From Acinetobacter modestus (lineage in GTDB: Bacteria > Pseudomonadota > Gammaproteobacteria > Pseudomonadales > Moraxellaceae), in contig NZ_BMDV01000001.1 of assembly GCF_014636095.1 (NCBI RefSeq), positions 831,614 to 895,613 on the forward strand: DNA of 64,000 nt, in the 5' to 3' direction. Under the pieces are notes generated by a model. It ran no database searches and had not been told where the DNA came from. It worked only from the letters and a program-made list of their open reading frames with translations. Position numbers and translations under genes: made by a program. Position 1 is the stretch's first letter. Each line of letters begins with the position of its first letter. Positions 8,130-15,644 of the stretch are shown here, piece after piece.

Positions 8130-8471
8130 TCACTCGTTGCGAGTTTTAACATCAAATAATTCAATTTCAAAAATCAGATTTGAATTTGCTGGAATAATTT
8201 TTCCCATTTTGCGTTCGCCATAAGCTAAATGTGCAGGTATGATTAATTTACGCTTCCCACCAACGCGCATTCCCATGATGCCTTGATCCCAACCTTTGAT
8301 TACTCGTCCAGTACCGATCACCGTCTCAAAATAATTCCCGCGGTCAATTGAAGAATCGAACTGAGTACCATCTTCTAACCATCCCGTATAGTGTGTTGTG
8401 ATTAAAGCACCTTTAACAGCTTCTTTACCTTCACCCACTTTTAAATCAATAATTTGTAATTCAGCGCTCAT
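8130..8471 (-). CDS. FKBP-type peptidyl-prolyl cis-trans isomerase
   Basis: Single-domain cytosolic FKBP of 113 residues that catalyses proline cis-trans isomerisation in protein folding. Family hallmarks run in order: VGEGKEAVKG, HYTGWLEDGTQFDSS, VIGTGRVIKGWDQGIMGMRVGGKRKLIIP, AYGER and the closing LIFEIELFDV. It has no signal peptide and no insert-in-flap domain, so it resembles the minimal FkpB/FKBP12 type more than SlyD. It lies 19 bases after yaeQ on the same strand and is probably cotranscribed with it. Confidence 0.93.
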   Translation of the reverse strand: MSAELQIIDLKVGEGKEAVKGALITTHYTGWLEDGTQFDSSIDRGNYFETVIGTGRVIKGWDQGIMGMRVGGKRKLIIPAHLAYGERKMGKIIPANSNLIFEIELFDVKTRNE

Positions 8472-8490
8472 TTTTTACTCCCAACCTGAT

Positions 8491-9021
8491 TTATTGCAAT
8501 TGTAACCATTGAATATCGACTTGACCTTTATCGCTCAGCAAAGTCCACTCTCCATCCATAATATTAAGCTGTAATTGCATCGTGCGTTCACATAAGCCTT
8601 CAAGTGCCTGTGTAGTCTGAGGCGCTAATTGCCAGACCTCCACATTACTCAAAGTCTTAATTTTGGTATTTTTTTGCCACCAATCAGCAGCTTGTGAGCC
8701 ATAAGTAATCACAGCCACTTTTTTACAGCGAGCACTGGCTTTTTTCACTTTATCTTCAGATGGACAACCGACTTCAATCCAATTTTCTAAAAGCCCTGTT
8801 AAATCTTTTTGCCATAACGCAGGCTCATCCGTTTCAAACAAATCTTTGGTGAATTCTAATCGCTCATCGGCATAACGGGCGTAAGCAAGAATACGAACCA
8901 TCAAACGTTCAATAGTCTCTGACGGATGTAAGGCAAGTGTTAGCTGATAATCTGCATAGATATGCTGATCCATATTGGCAATATTCAGATCTGCCTTATA
9001 TATTGTTGCTTTTAGCGCCAT
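8491..9021 (-). CDS. yaeQ: YaeQ family protein
   Basis: Conserved protein of the PD-(D/E)XK-like YaeQ fold with no settled biochemical role. The N-terminus MALKATIYKADLNIANMD and the blocks LHPSETIERLMVRILAYA, ADERLEFTKDL, DEPALW and WIEVGCPSEDKVKKA match the E. coli protein closely. The open frame extends 10 codons further upstream, but alignment with family starts places the true ATG at 9019-9021, giving 176 residues. It lies between the CobW-type GTPase and the FKBP gene, all on the minus strand. Confidence 0.92.
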   Translation of the reverse strand: MALKATIYKADLNIANMDQHIYADYQLTLALHPSETIERLMVRILAYARYADERLEFTKDLFETDEPALWQKDLTGLLENWIEVGCPSEDKVKKASARCKKVAVITYGSQAADWWQKNTKIKTLSNVEVWQLAPQTTQALEGLCERTMQLQLNIMDGEWTLLSDKGQVDIQWLQLQ

Positions 9022-9096
9022 AAAAAATACTCTTAAATACGGTGTACTCAAATTTGGCGCTAAGCATACTCTATTTTATTACAGAAAATATCGGCT

Positions 9097-10110
9097 TTAA
9101 TCATTTTGAGCATCAGTTAGATCAAGACGACAATTTAATAATTGTGTTTCAAACACCAACCAATCTTGTTCGGATTGGCAAATAATTTCAATTCGATTAT
9201 CAATACTCTCTTCGGCAGACTTATAGTTAAATTGTTGAGGATTGAAGTTAAAACTTTTCCAACCTTGATCCGTATTAAATATGCCTTTGATGCGGACCCA
9301 ATTTTGTTGCGTACACAACAAATCTAACAGTTCAAAAAATTTAAATTGCCAGCGTTTAGGCAATTTCCAACCTGCAACGGTATAACCTTGAGCTGTTTCT
9401 AGATAATGATATGGAAGTTGTTTGATTTCTAACGGAGGCTCAATAGCCTGTGTTTGTTGTAACTTGAGTAAAGGTTGGATCTTACGCTGTACAGGTTGTT
9501 GCACAATATCAATCTGAGACAATTCAATTTTGCCACACTCAACTTCAATCCAATGCTGGACATAAGTGTCATATTCTTGTTTTAAAGCTGCATAGGCTTG
9601 ATGATCTGCTATTGTCATACAATCAATATGTGAGAGGACTACAATTTGTGCAGATTTCAGTTGATCGGTATATAAATTCTGTTTAACCCAATCTTCATCA
9701 TGTAGACGACTCCCATCCACGACAATCACCAAAGCACGCATTGCTAAACTACTTTGCCAATGTGGCTCGGTCAATTGTTCCAATAATTGTGCAGGATGAC
9801 CTAAACCCGTCGGTTCTATAAATAAACGATCAGGTTTACTTTCACTGAGTAAGCGAGCCAGTGCAATTTGCATAGGAAGTTGACTGCTACAGCACAAGCA
9901 TCCACCAAGTAGTTCTTTGACAGCATATCCTTGTTGTTGGGTAATCAGTTGTTGATCAACACCTATTTGCCCAAACTCATTCATTAGAACAGCCCAAACT
10001 TCGTTTTCAGGCTTTTGGGTTAATAAATGCTGTAATAGCGTTGTTTTACCTGCACCTAAAAAACCAGAAATAATGTGAGTAGGAACAATTTTGGGAGCAA
10101 TAAACTTCAC
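9097..10110 (-). CDS. CobW/COG0523-family GTPase, putative metallochaperone
   Basis: P-loop GTPase of the G3E group, proposed to deliver metal (often zinc) to client enzymes. Seen in order: Walker A GFLGAGKTTLL (about residue 17), the metal-binding CxCC motif GGCLCCS (about 70), the Walker B-like LFIEPTGLGHP, and a guanine-specificity-like SHID. The C-terminal CobW_C domain is recognisable but short of histidines. Start: GTG at 10108-10110 with GAG 6 bases upstream. I saw no Zur-box-like palindrome upstream, so zinc regulation is not shown. It heads a likely cobW-yaeQ-FKBP run. Confidence 0.88.
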   Translation of the reverse strand: MKFIAPKIVPTHIISGFLGAGKTTLLQHLLTQKPENEVWAVLMNEFGQIGVDQQLITQQQGYAVKELLGGCLCCSSQLPMQIALARLLSESKPDRLFIEPTGLGHPAQLLEQLTEPHWQSSLAMRALVIVVDGSRLHDEDWVKQNLYTDQLKSAQIVVLSHIDCMTIADHQAYAALKQEYDTYVQHWIEVECGKIELSQIDIVQQPVQRKIQPLLKLQQTQAIEPPLEIKQLPYHYLETAQGYTVAGWKLPKRWQFKFFELLDLLCTQQNWVRIKGIFNTDQGWKSFNFNPQQFNYKSAEESIDNRIEIICQSEQDWLVFETQLLNCRLDLTDAQND

Positions 10111-10132
10111 GATTTACTCGCATTAAAAATTT

Positions 10133-10180
10133 ATTTCATTCTAAAGAGAAAAATATGCGAAATAAAATAAAGAATGAAAT
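10133..10180. other. Inverted repeat in the cobW upstream region
   Basis: ATTTCATTCT (10133-10142) and AGAATGAAAT (10171-10180) are perfect inverted copies separated by 28 AT-rich bases, just upstream of the GTPase start. It could be a binding site or a leader hairpin. The rest of 10,111-10,587 has only one other hairpin (10,403-10,429) and no gene. Confidence 0.35.
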
Positions 10181-10402
10181 TTATGTAATAATTCAATTAA
10201 AACAAAAATAAAGAGAATAAAATCACAGAATTAATCTAAAAATACTATTTAAAACCAAGATATAAATGTTTTATCCAATTATTAAACTATTTGCAAAAGA
10301 AAGCTCTTGTTTAAAACACGTAAAATCGCAGATTATTTTTTAATCAAAAATACATATTTATATACATTTTATTGATAGGTTCAGGCATTTAACTTTACAA
10401 GC

Positions 10403-10429
10403 GCATCACAAAACCGCGTTTTATGATGC
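10403..10429 (+). other. Compact hairpin upstream of the small secreted protein gene
   Basis: GCATCA (10403-10408) pairs with TGATGC (10424-10429), and AAAAC pairs with GTTTT inside it around a CGC loop. That gives 11 pairs with one mismatch. No T-run follows, so it is not a standard terminator. It lies about 160 bases before the next coding start and may be a leader or repeat element. Confidence 0.35.
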
Positions 10430-10587
10430 TCCATTGTTAAGCTTACCGTAAAAGATTGTTAAGAATATTGCTGTAAAAAACTTAGGCACTTAGCATAAAC
10501 CTCATGCAGAAATTCAAGATTTGTTCTCACTCATATCTCGAATTGAAGCTGTAATTTTTTAATTAAGTTCAAATATGGATGCCAAAC

Positions 10588-10803
10588 ATGAAACTCATTA
10601 AGACTTTAATTGCGACAACATTTGCTTTAACAGCGGCAACAACATTTGCAGCTTCAGCTCATGACAAATCACATAGCACCAAAACCACCGAAGAGAAAGT
10701 CGTGGTATCAACTCAGGAGCAACCTGAAACTCTAAATCCAGCTACGACAGACACCACAGCAAGTGATGCAGCAACAACAGCTGCTCCGACGGCTAGTAAA
10801 TAA
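10588..10803 (+). CDS. Small secreted hypothetical protein, 71 aa
   Basis: A typical Sec signal peptide (MKLIKTLIATTFALTAATTF, cleavage likely after the following AASA) leads to a mature part of about 45 residues that is rich in Thr, Ala, Ser and Asp and probably unstructured. Two earlier ATGs exist (10575, 10579). The ATG at 10588 gives the cleanest signal peptide. There are no cysteines or recognisable domain, so no function is assigned. A strong bidirectional terminator follows. Confidence 0.7.
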   Translation: MKLIKTLIATTFALTAATTFAASAHDKSHSTKTTEEKVVVSTQEQPETLNPATTDTTASDAATTAAPTASK

Positions 10804-10873
10804 TTTGATCTTCAGGTTCCTCCAGACCCTTTAGAACAACATTTGTAATGATCTGACTCATCTTTACAAATAA

Positions 10874-10908
10874 AAAAAGATCGAACCATGCTGCGGTTCG
10901 ATCTTTTT
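10874..10908. terminator. Bidirectional terminator
   Basis: AAAGATCGAACC and GGTTCGATCTTT flank the loop ATGCTGC, with an A-run on the left and a T-run on the right. It serves the small secreted protein gene (+) and the thioesterase gene (-). Confidence 0.85.
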
Positions 10909-10936
10909 TTAGATCACTAGGAATGTGATGAATAAA

Positions 10937-11485
10937 TCAACACTGGCTAGATTTCTTGAAAATACTGCAAGAAGGTTGCTGTACTTCTTGTAGACGTAGG
11001 TCTTTACGCTGTTCTGCAGCTTCGAAACGACAACGCTTCCAATCTGTATCTAATTTTAATGTCGGAACAACTTTAGGTTTACGCTCCTCATCCACAGCAA
11101 CCATGGTGAAATAGCATGTATTGGTATGTCTGATTGTACGCTTTTGAATATTTTGTGCTTCTACACGAATGCCGACTTCCATAGAAGTACGTCCTACATG
11201 ATTAACACTCGCTAAAAATGTGACCAATTCACCAACGTAAATTGGCTCTTTAAAATTAACTTTATCAACAGACAATGTCACAACATAACTGCCTGAATAA
11301 CGGCTTGCACAAGCATAAGCAACTTGGTCAAGCAGTTTTAAAATTGCTCCACCATGAACATTACCTGAAAAGTTTGCCATATCAGGTGTCATTAAAACTG
11401 ACATTGTAAGCTCTGACTGATCATCAGGTGCTTGGTTCAATTGATCTAATGGATACATAGGAGAACTCATAGGAGAATACAACAT
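10937..11485 (-). CDS. Acyl-CoA thioesterase (hotdog fold, YciA/ACOT-like)
   Basis: Hydrolyses acyl-CoA to free acid and CoA. The hotdog core has the catalytic-site signature MANFSGNVHGGAILKLLDQVAYACA, continues with VTLSVDKVNFKEPIYVGELVTF, and then the hexamer-type strand GRTSMEVGIRVEAQNI. At 182 residues it is slightly longer than E. coli YciA, with a basic, Cys-containing C-terminal tail (SCSIFKKSSQC). No clear ribosome-binding site marks the start, and ATGs at codons 6 and 10 are alternatives. Single gene, ending at the shared terminator. Confidence 0.9.
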   Translation of the reverse strand: MLYSPMSSPMYPLDQLNQAPDDQSELTMSVLMTPDMANFSGNVHGGAILKLLDQVAYACASRYSGSYVVTLSVDKVNFKEPIYVGELVTFLASVNHVGRTSMEVGIRVEAQNIQKRTIRHTNTCYFTMVAVDEERKPKVVPTLKLDTDWKRCRFEAAEQRKDLRLQEVQQPSCSIFKKSSQC

Positions 11486-11678
11486 GTGTATTATCGTTCA
11501 TTCCTCAACGTAAAAATACGTATAAATGTATAAAACATCATCAACTATTTTTATGATAGATCGAAACATTATTTCAGTAGGATTACATATAGACCCTTTT
11601 TATTAGATTTTATCTAAAATTAACAATGTGTTATTAACTAGATAAATACTCATCATACAAAATTTTATATCTGATAAT

Positions 11679-12302
11679 TTAATTTAAATTTGTAGATTGA
11701 ATGAGTCCTATCACACCATTAACGATCATATCAACAGCAATTGTACCTATCAGTAAAGCAGATAAACGCCCCATAATGTCAAAGTAACGATCAATATACT
11801 TCGCATGCTTGTAGCGTAAATGATCGTGTCCGTATTTCATCGCGATAAGAATACTGCAAGTTAATGCCAATGTAAGAGCAATCACAGCAATTGCTCCTCC
11901 AAATGGAACACTCACGCCTGTGACAACCGCAGCACTAATTGTTCCCGGTCCGATCATAAAAGGCATAGCAATCGTACCTGCCAAATGCTCAGGAGCACCA
12001 CGCATTTCACCGATTGTTTCTGCACCCTGAAACACATAACGATAACCAATTACAAGAAAAATTAATCCACCAAATATTTGGAAAGATTCAAATCTTACAT
12101 TTAGATAGCGACTAAAAATATTCTCGCCCCCCCATGCAAATAATGCAAAAACAGCAAAAGCAATTAAGCTGCCTTGAATCAATGCTTTATTAAATACTTT
12201 TACATCGGTATTCCGAATCATCCCGACCATGTAGACACTCATCAGGAACGGATTCAATAGTGAAAAAAACAATGCAAATGCATGGATATAGGGTGAAAAC
12301 AT
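11679..12302 (-). CDS. MarC-family integral membrane protein
   Basis: Inner-membrane protein of the MarC/UPF0056 (NAAT) family with about six hydrophobic segments. Family signatures include FSLLNPFLMSVYMVGM at the N-terminus, FGGLIFLVIGYRYVFQG and the conserved loop AMPFMIGPGTISAAVV. The transport substrate of the family is not established. GGAG lies 4 bases before the ATG. It is a single gene; the 410 bases upstream contain no gene, only the minus-strand terminator at 12,645-12,673. Confidence 0.85.
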   Translation of the reverse strand: MFSPYIHAFALFFSLLNPFLMSVYMVGMIRNTDVKVFNKALIQGSLIAFAVFALFAWGGENIFSRYLNVRFESFQIFGGLIFLVIGYRYVFQGAETIGEMRGAPEHLAGTIAMPFMIGPGTISAAVVTGVSVPFGGAIAVIALTLALTCSILIAMKYGHDHLRYKHAKYIDRYFDIMGRLSALLIGTIAVDMIVNGVIGLIQSTNLN

Positions 12303-12644
12303 AAAACTCCAGTTATTACGATTAATACTTAAACTTCGTTCTACTTAAAGTAACTGAGAATAGAGTTTCAAAACGATTCCAACTGATTAATCAAACAATG
12401 AATGCAAATGCTGCAATTCAACACTTAAAAACAGTATCATCGCTTGAATCCACCTATCTTCAATTAGTTAATTTTTAAAAACTCATAAGTGATACAGGCA
12501 AAAAGTGCGATCAAATAAACAGCTAAAAACTGATAAATAATTTTTATGAACCGTAAAATCCTAAAAACTAACCAGTTTGAATATGTTCGCATATTCATAT
12601 TTCTTTAAATTTGTAGCGCTGTATATAACTAGTATTGAAAATGT

Positions 12645-12673
12645 AAAAAGGCGATAAAAATATTTATCGCCTT
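12645..12673 (-). terminator. Minus-strand terminator of the truncated gene at 12,715
   Basis: AAGGCGATAAA (12648-12658) pairs with TTTATCGCCTT (12663-12673). The A-run at 12645-12649 gives a T-run on the minus strand. It still stands behind a minus-strand coding remnant. Confidence 0.65.
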
Positions 12674-12714
12674 CTATTTCATAAAAAAAACATTAAAAGT
12701 GAAAAGACATTCTT

Positions 12715-12816
12715 TTAAGGTTCATCACCTAAACCAAAACCGCCGAAAGTAGGACTTTCAGTATCACCCTCACCCAAATCAAAACCGCCAAACGGTTTGA
12801 AATGTAAAATAAGGAT
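12715..12816 (-). pseudogene. C-terminal remnant of an unidentified minus-strand gene
   Basis: A short frame ends with two similar blocks, PFGGFDLGEGDTESP and TFGGFGLGDEP, then a TAA at 12715-12717, followed by a good terminator. An in-frame stop lies just upstream, so only about 33 codons remain. The repeated FGGF-LG blocks suggest an acidic, glycine-rich protein tail. I do not recognise the family. Confidence 0.4.
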
Positions 12817-12832
12817 TTAATCAGTATATGAA

Positions 12833-13070
12833 CTGTCTGATCAGCGTATTTGGGATGAGCAAATACAGGCACAAGGTCAAGCACTTACTTCATCCCGACA
12901 TGCCAATCAACTTTCACATTTGCGTTATCGTGAAGGCAGTATCAGCTATCTGGATGTGATTGATTCTGATCGGAGTATCTTGCAGCAGGAGCTTGGCTAC
13001 ACAACTTCATGGTAATCGAATGATCACCAGTGTAGACCTCATCCGTGCTTTAGGTGGTGGGTGGCATTAA
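12833..13070 (+). pseudogene. Truncated, frameshifted RND-type outer-membrane efflux lipoprotein (OprM/AdeC/AdeK class)
   Basis: The frame from about 12833 reads through SSRHANQLSHLRYREG and ISYLDVIDSDRSILQQELGY, the conserved C-terminal helix of TolC/OprM-type channels. It then runs into a stop (TAA near 13015). Shifting by one base at about 13000 restores HGNRMITSVDLIRALGGGWH and a stop at 13068-13070, which is the usual C-terminus of this family. So at least one frameshift and loss of some 400 N-terminal residues have occurred. No intact partner pump genes are nearby. The remnant faces away from the other remnant at 12715, as if the 5' halves of two divergent genes were deleted. Confidence 0.75.
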
Positions 13071-13289
13071 CCTAATTTTCCGAGTCATATGCTGTTGTTT
13101 TAATGAAGGGATATAAATGTATATTCCTTCTTTGAAGTTCTAATTTAACTAAACGTTAAAAAGCTAATTCTTTAAAGATATGCAATTAATTTATGATTTC
13201 AATTAGATTGGTTTTTAACCACAAACCTCAAAGCCTGTAAATTTAGATTTAAATTTTCAATATTTATGCTATGATGCTCGTTCATATAT

Positions 13290-13649
13290 GGGGATGTTAT
13301 TGGCTTCGACGCTGGTGATGAAGCTCATAGATGCATGCCGAGAGCGCATTTTCTCTCGTAAATAAAATTTGCATTTTAATAGTCGCAAACGACGAAACTT
13401 ACGCTCTAGCTGCCTAAGGGCAGCTTGTCCGCTTCACTGAATACTTGTGGTCAGTGAACCCGACCGAAGCGCACGCACACAAGTCCGTATAAAGTCAAGC
13501 CTCGGGGCTTTATACCAAACTTAGAGGATCGCGCCTTGTACCCTGTTCGTCGGGTCGCTTGGTGTTAAAACAATAGACGATATCTAAGCATGTAGTATTC
13601 TCGAGTGTAGTGCTGGCGGACGCGGGTTCAACTCCCGCCATCTCCACCA
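13290..13649 (+). ncRNA. ssrA: tmRNA
   Basis: Rescues stalled ribosomes by trans-translation with SmpB. The 5' GGGGATG pairs with CATCTCC before ACCA at the 3' end, and the T arm GCGGGTTCAACTCCCGC is standard. The tag frame begins at GCA 13385 and reads ANDETYALAA before TAA at 13415-13417. The length of 360 bases is normal. A -10-like TATGAT lies at 13270-13275. Its 3' end is a well-known integration site for genomic islands. Confidence 0.97.
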
Positions 13650-13691
13650 AATACTTAAATTTGTGTGCTGTTACATGATGGTATACAAAAT

Positions 13692-13728
13692 AAAAAAGGC
13701 TTGAACTGTAATGGTTTAAGCCTTTTTT
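13692..13728 (+). terminator. Terminator of ssrA
   Basis: AAAAAAGGCTTGAAC and a near-complementary GGTTTAAGCCTTTTTT enclose a short loop, ending in a T-run. Confidence 0.8.
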
Positions 13729-13952
13729 ATTGCAAACGAATAAGCATTTACTTCATTTGAATTAAGTTCTGTGAATAGCTCATTGTATTAACTAGTTACT
13801 ACGACAAAAGATGACGTATATTTAAAATTAATATTCTGGTATATAACTCAGTATAATTTATAAGCGCTTTGTTCAATCTAACTAGAGGGCAGAAAGCAGA
13901 ACCCTCTTTCCAATTAACTTAACTATTTATAGATATATTTTGAAAGGCTTTA

Positions 13953-14993
13953 ATGGGATATATTAAATTTAAAACAGAAATACCAAATTGGTTTTCCTTA
14001 GAACAATATATAGGAAATGAATTAGGTGCGAAAGATATCCTACCTAATCTGGTCTACCGTAAAATTTTATATGGTTTTATAACAAATAAATTAACAATTG
14101 AGGTAGCTAGCAAAAAAGATTGTTTCTGTAATGATTTCATATTTGAATTAAAAGGAAACCTAAAATTATGCAGCAGTAAATTTGATGGTAACGATAAGTA
14201 CCAAAGAGAAGAAATAATTAAGTTTATGTTTGAATGTATTAAAAAAAATCCTCTTGATCCTTTATCAAAAGAAAATTTTAATAATAATTCTTTTTTTGAA
14301 CCTATAAATATGTGCTTTGAAATATTCATGAATGGGTTTACTCAACATACAGTTACAAAACCTATAAATGAATTATCTTCTATTGACTTAGCTAGAAACT
14401 ACTTTTCTCAACCTAAGACATATAGAAATTTTATCAAAAGAGAAATTCTTGCTTTTGGTAATACTAGAAATGATGAAAATGAACAAGAGCTTCTATATTC
14501 TCATGATGAAAAAGATACTCTAACCTCTGAAATTGTTGATGATTGTAGAAGTTCATTCTTTTCAATGAATGTGAAAAAGATGCGAAATAATAATTTAGTT
14601 GATAACCCACTTATTGAAGTAAATTTAAACTTCACAAATACTTTTTTGATCAGGCAATTTGAACAATGGTTGAATAAAAAACGAATACAATTATCAAATA
14701 ACAATATTTCTTATTATGAAGATCTATTAGATGCCGATCCAAATACTTTAGTAAATAAGATTAATGAATATAGAGTTTTCGCATATTTAGATTTATGTTT
14801 TTGGGAAGCTATCGAAAAGCATAAAATTAAAAAATCAGTTTTGGCTATCATCTTATTTCCAAATGGTGAAAAAGGAGAAAGCATTTTTAAGAATCTCAAT
14901 GAAAATTTCTTACCGCCATTAATGATTTCCAATCATTCTAAAGAGTTACGTAGACTTATCAGCTTATATAACTTAGAAAATATTGATCTGTAA
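13953..14993 (+). CDS. Hypothetical protein, 346 aa, AT-rich, downstream of ssrA
   Basis: Soluble protein with no signal peptide or membrane segment, rich in Asn, Lys, Phe and Ile. The N-terminal WFSLEQYIGNE loosely recalls DUF6387-type island proteins, which often occur beside integrases, but I cannot confirm that. The base composition is clearly more AT-rich than neighbouring core genes, and the position just after ssrA is a classic island site, so horizontal origin is likely. No integrase, toxin motif or partner is visible. A small hairpin (AGAGGG...CCCTCT, about 13,883-13,907) lies before it. Function unknown. Confidence 0.7.
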   Translation: MGYIKFKTEIPNWFSLEQYIGNELGAKDILPNLVYRKILYGFITNKLTIEVASKKDCFCNDFIFELKGNLKLCSSKFDGNDKYQREEIIKFMFECIKKNPLDPLSKENFNNNSFFEPINMCFEIFMNGFTQHTVTKPINELSSIDLARNYFSQPKTYRNFIKREILAFGNTRNDENEQELLYSHDEKDTLTSEIVDDCRSSFFSMNVKKMRNNNLVDNPLIEVNLNFTNTFLIRQFEQWLNKKRIQLSNNNISYYEDLLDADPNTLVNKINEYRVFAYLDLCFWEAIEKHKIKKSVLAIILFPNGEKGESIFKNLNENFLPPLMISNHSKELRRLISLYNLENIDL

Positions 14994-15090
14994 TTTTTTC
15001 CATTTTTTTTAATTATATTTTTTTCCTTTCCTAACCTACTTTAAAAAAACATACTTACTCCATCAAGCACTGTCTTATGGAGTTAAGCAA

Positions 15091-15564
15091 ATGCAACCAA
15101 TCAAAATCACCTACAATCAAGCCCTCGAACTATTAAATACCCAACATAATGTTTTACGTTTACTTGCAGAATGTAAACATTCCAATTCATATCCAATTCA
15201 CTATTTTCCTAGCGCCTATACATTTCAGATATTGGTAGATTACGCTAAATTTCTAACATGGTATGAAAAACGAAAAACCCAAATATTACACAACACCAAT
15301 ATGACCTTTTCTGACCAAGTATCAACAATTCATCAAAGTTATAATTATTTAGTAACTCAAAATGTATTTAAAGAATTGAATCTATTGTACTTACAAGCCA
15401 AAACTCAGAAAGAAATTGGATCATTTCATGGTAAAGGCTTAAATGAGCATAAATATAGAATGAAATATTTAAATCAAAAAATATCAAGATATGAGGAAAA
15501 TCTACAACTAAAACTTTGGGAACATATCAATGAGCTAGATAGTAAAAAACCAAAGCCAAAATAA
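15091..15564 (+). CDS. Hypothetical protein, 157 aa
   Basis: GGAG stands 8 bases before the ATG, so translation is likely. The predicted protein is mostly helical and basic, rich in Tyr, His, Lys and Gln, with no signal peptide, membrane segment or known motif. Charged helices (KTQKEIGSFHGKGLNEHKYR, then LKLWEHINEL) and a KPKPK tail are visible. It could bind nucleic acid or protein, but nothing shows this. It follows the 346-aa gene after about 100 bases and ends at a strong terminator. It may belong to the same acquired segment. Confidence 0.65.
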   Translation: MQPIKITYNQALELLNTQHNVLRLLAECKHSNSYPIHYFPSAYTFQILVDYAKFLTWYEKRKTQILHNTNMTFSDQVSTIHQSYNYLVTQNVFKELNLLYLQAKTQKEIGSFHGKGLNEHKYRMKYLNQKISRYEENLQLKLWEHINELDSKKPKPK

Positions 15565-15585
15565 ACATTCATATCAGATTTAGAT

Positions 15586-15616
15586 AAAAAAACTCGGATG
15601 AATAAATCCGAGTTTT
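15586..15616. terminator. Bidirectional terminator
   Basis: AAAAAACTCGGAT and ATCCGAGTTTTTT around a short loop. It separates the 157-aa gene (+) from emrB (-). Confidence 0.85.
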
Positions 15617-15644
15617 TTAAAGAAAATTTAATTATCTATCAAAA

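Noticed and set aside
10111..10578. Zur box for the CobW-type GTPase
   Set aside because: No GTTAT-N-ATAAC-type palindrome was seen in the upstream sequence; only the ATTTCATTCT inverted repeat is present.
13630..15640. Integration att repeat for an island at ssrA
   Set aside because: I looked for a second copy of the tmRNA 3' end (GGTTCAACTCCCGCC) up to emrB and saw none, and no integrase gene is present.
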